Positions 63,990 through 64,000 of a stretch of DNA of 64,000 bases are shown piece after piece. Where the stretch lies: contig WRLO01000005.1 in assembly GCA_009777575.1 (NCBI GenBank), positions 1 to 64,000 on the forward strand, written 5' to 3'. Made by a program: the position numbers and the translations under genes. Source of the DNA: Candidatus Cloacimonadota bacterium (lineage in GTDB: Bacteria; Cloacimonadota; Cloacimonadia; Cloacimonadales; WRIO01). Position 1 is the stretch's first letter. Every line of letters starts with the position of its first letter. Under the pieces are notes generated by a model. It saw only the letters and a list, made by a program, of their open reading frames with translations, ran no database searches and was not told where the DNA came from.

Positions 63990-64000
63990 AATGTAGAAAT

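Overview
The window looks like an AT-rich, Gram-negative, fermentative member of the FCB supergroup, most likely Candidatus Cloacimonadota. This is inferred, not proven. The clues are three secreted proteins sharing a C-terminal NYPNPFNPET...GVYFYQM...LLK sorting-type domain, several lipoproteins, a heptose kinase and an MlaE-like permease (outer membrane lipids), a MutL-type mutase chaperone, and an OadG-like sodium-pump decarboxylase subunit.

Layout. 0-9.5 kb is a minus-strand defence-type island. It runs from a 54-codon leader ORF through an AlbA_2/winged-helix regulator, a SWIM zinc-finger protein, an OLD-like ATPase remnant and a 1730-residue type ISP-like restriction-modification protein to a truncated SEFIR/TIR gene fused to another gene remnant. 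The restriction enzyme carries an in-frame array of four 66-bp palindromic units. 9.5-15.2 kb is rich in repeats (three tandem arrays lie in the first 15.2 kb) around an LRR surface protein, hldA and purF. 15.2-21.5 kb holds a MutL-like protein, purH, a small membrane protein and a secreted metallo-beta-lactamase-fold lipoprotein. 21.8-26.7 kb is a plus-strand overlapping gene run: small acidic protein, family-4-UDG-like protein with altered catalytic motifs, dnaB, mlaE-like permease, ThiB-like lipoprotein, trmL. 26.7-29.3 kb has an MFS transporter and a PotA-type ATPase.

29.4-33.3 kb is an ECF sigma factor operon with three small Spy/CpxP-like envelope proteins and one surface protein. 33.4-40.3 kb has ribosomal protein S1, a secreted subtilase, a BOF-fold protein and a MacB-type permease. 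40.5-50.8 kb is a long minus-strand heat-shock cluster starting at hrcA with a CIRCE operator (hrcA-grpE-dnaK...dnaJ-rsmE), interrupted between dnaK and dnaJ by pdxS, a HIT protein, a DUF4160/DUF2442 pair, a DUF2807 lipoprotein and an unknown gene. 51.5-64 kb is plus strand: Na/Pi cotransporter, SRAP protein, tricorn-like protease, DUF2723 glycosyltransferase-like protein, YibQ-like deacetylase, PepD and the OadG-like subunit.

The recurring theme is short palindromic repeats, in tandem or dispersed. They not only fill intergenic space but supply coding sequence: an 88-residue insert in the restriction enzyme, the last codons of hldA and the stop codon of purF. No tRNA, rRNA, complete insertion sequence or CRISPR array was recognised.
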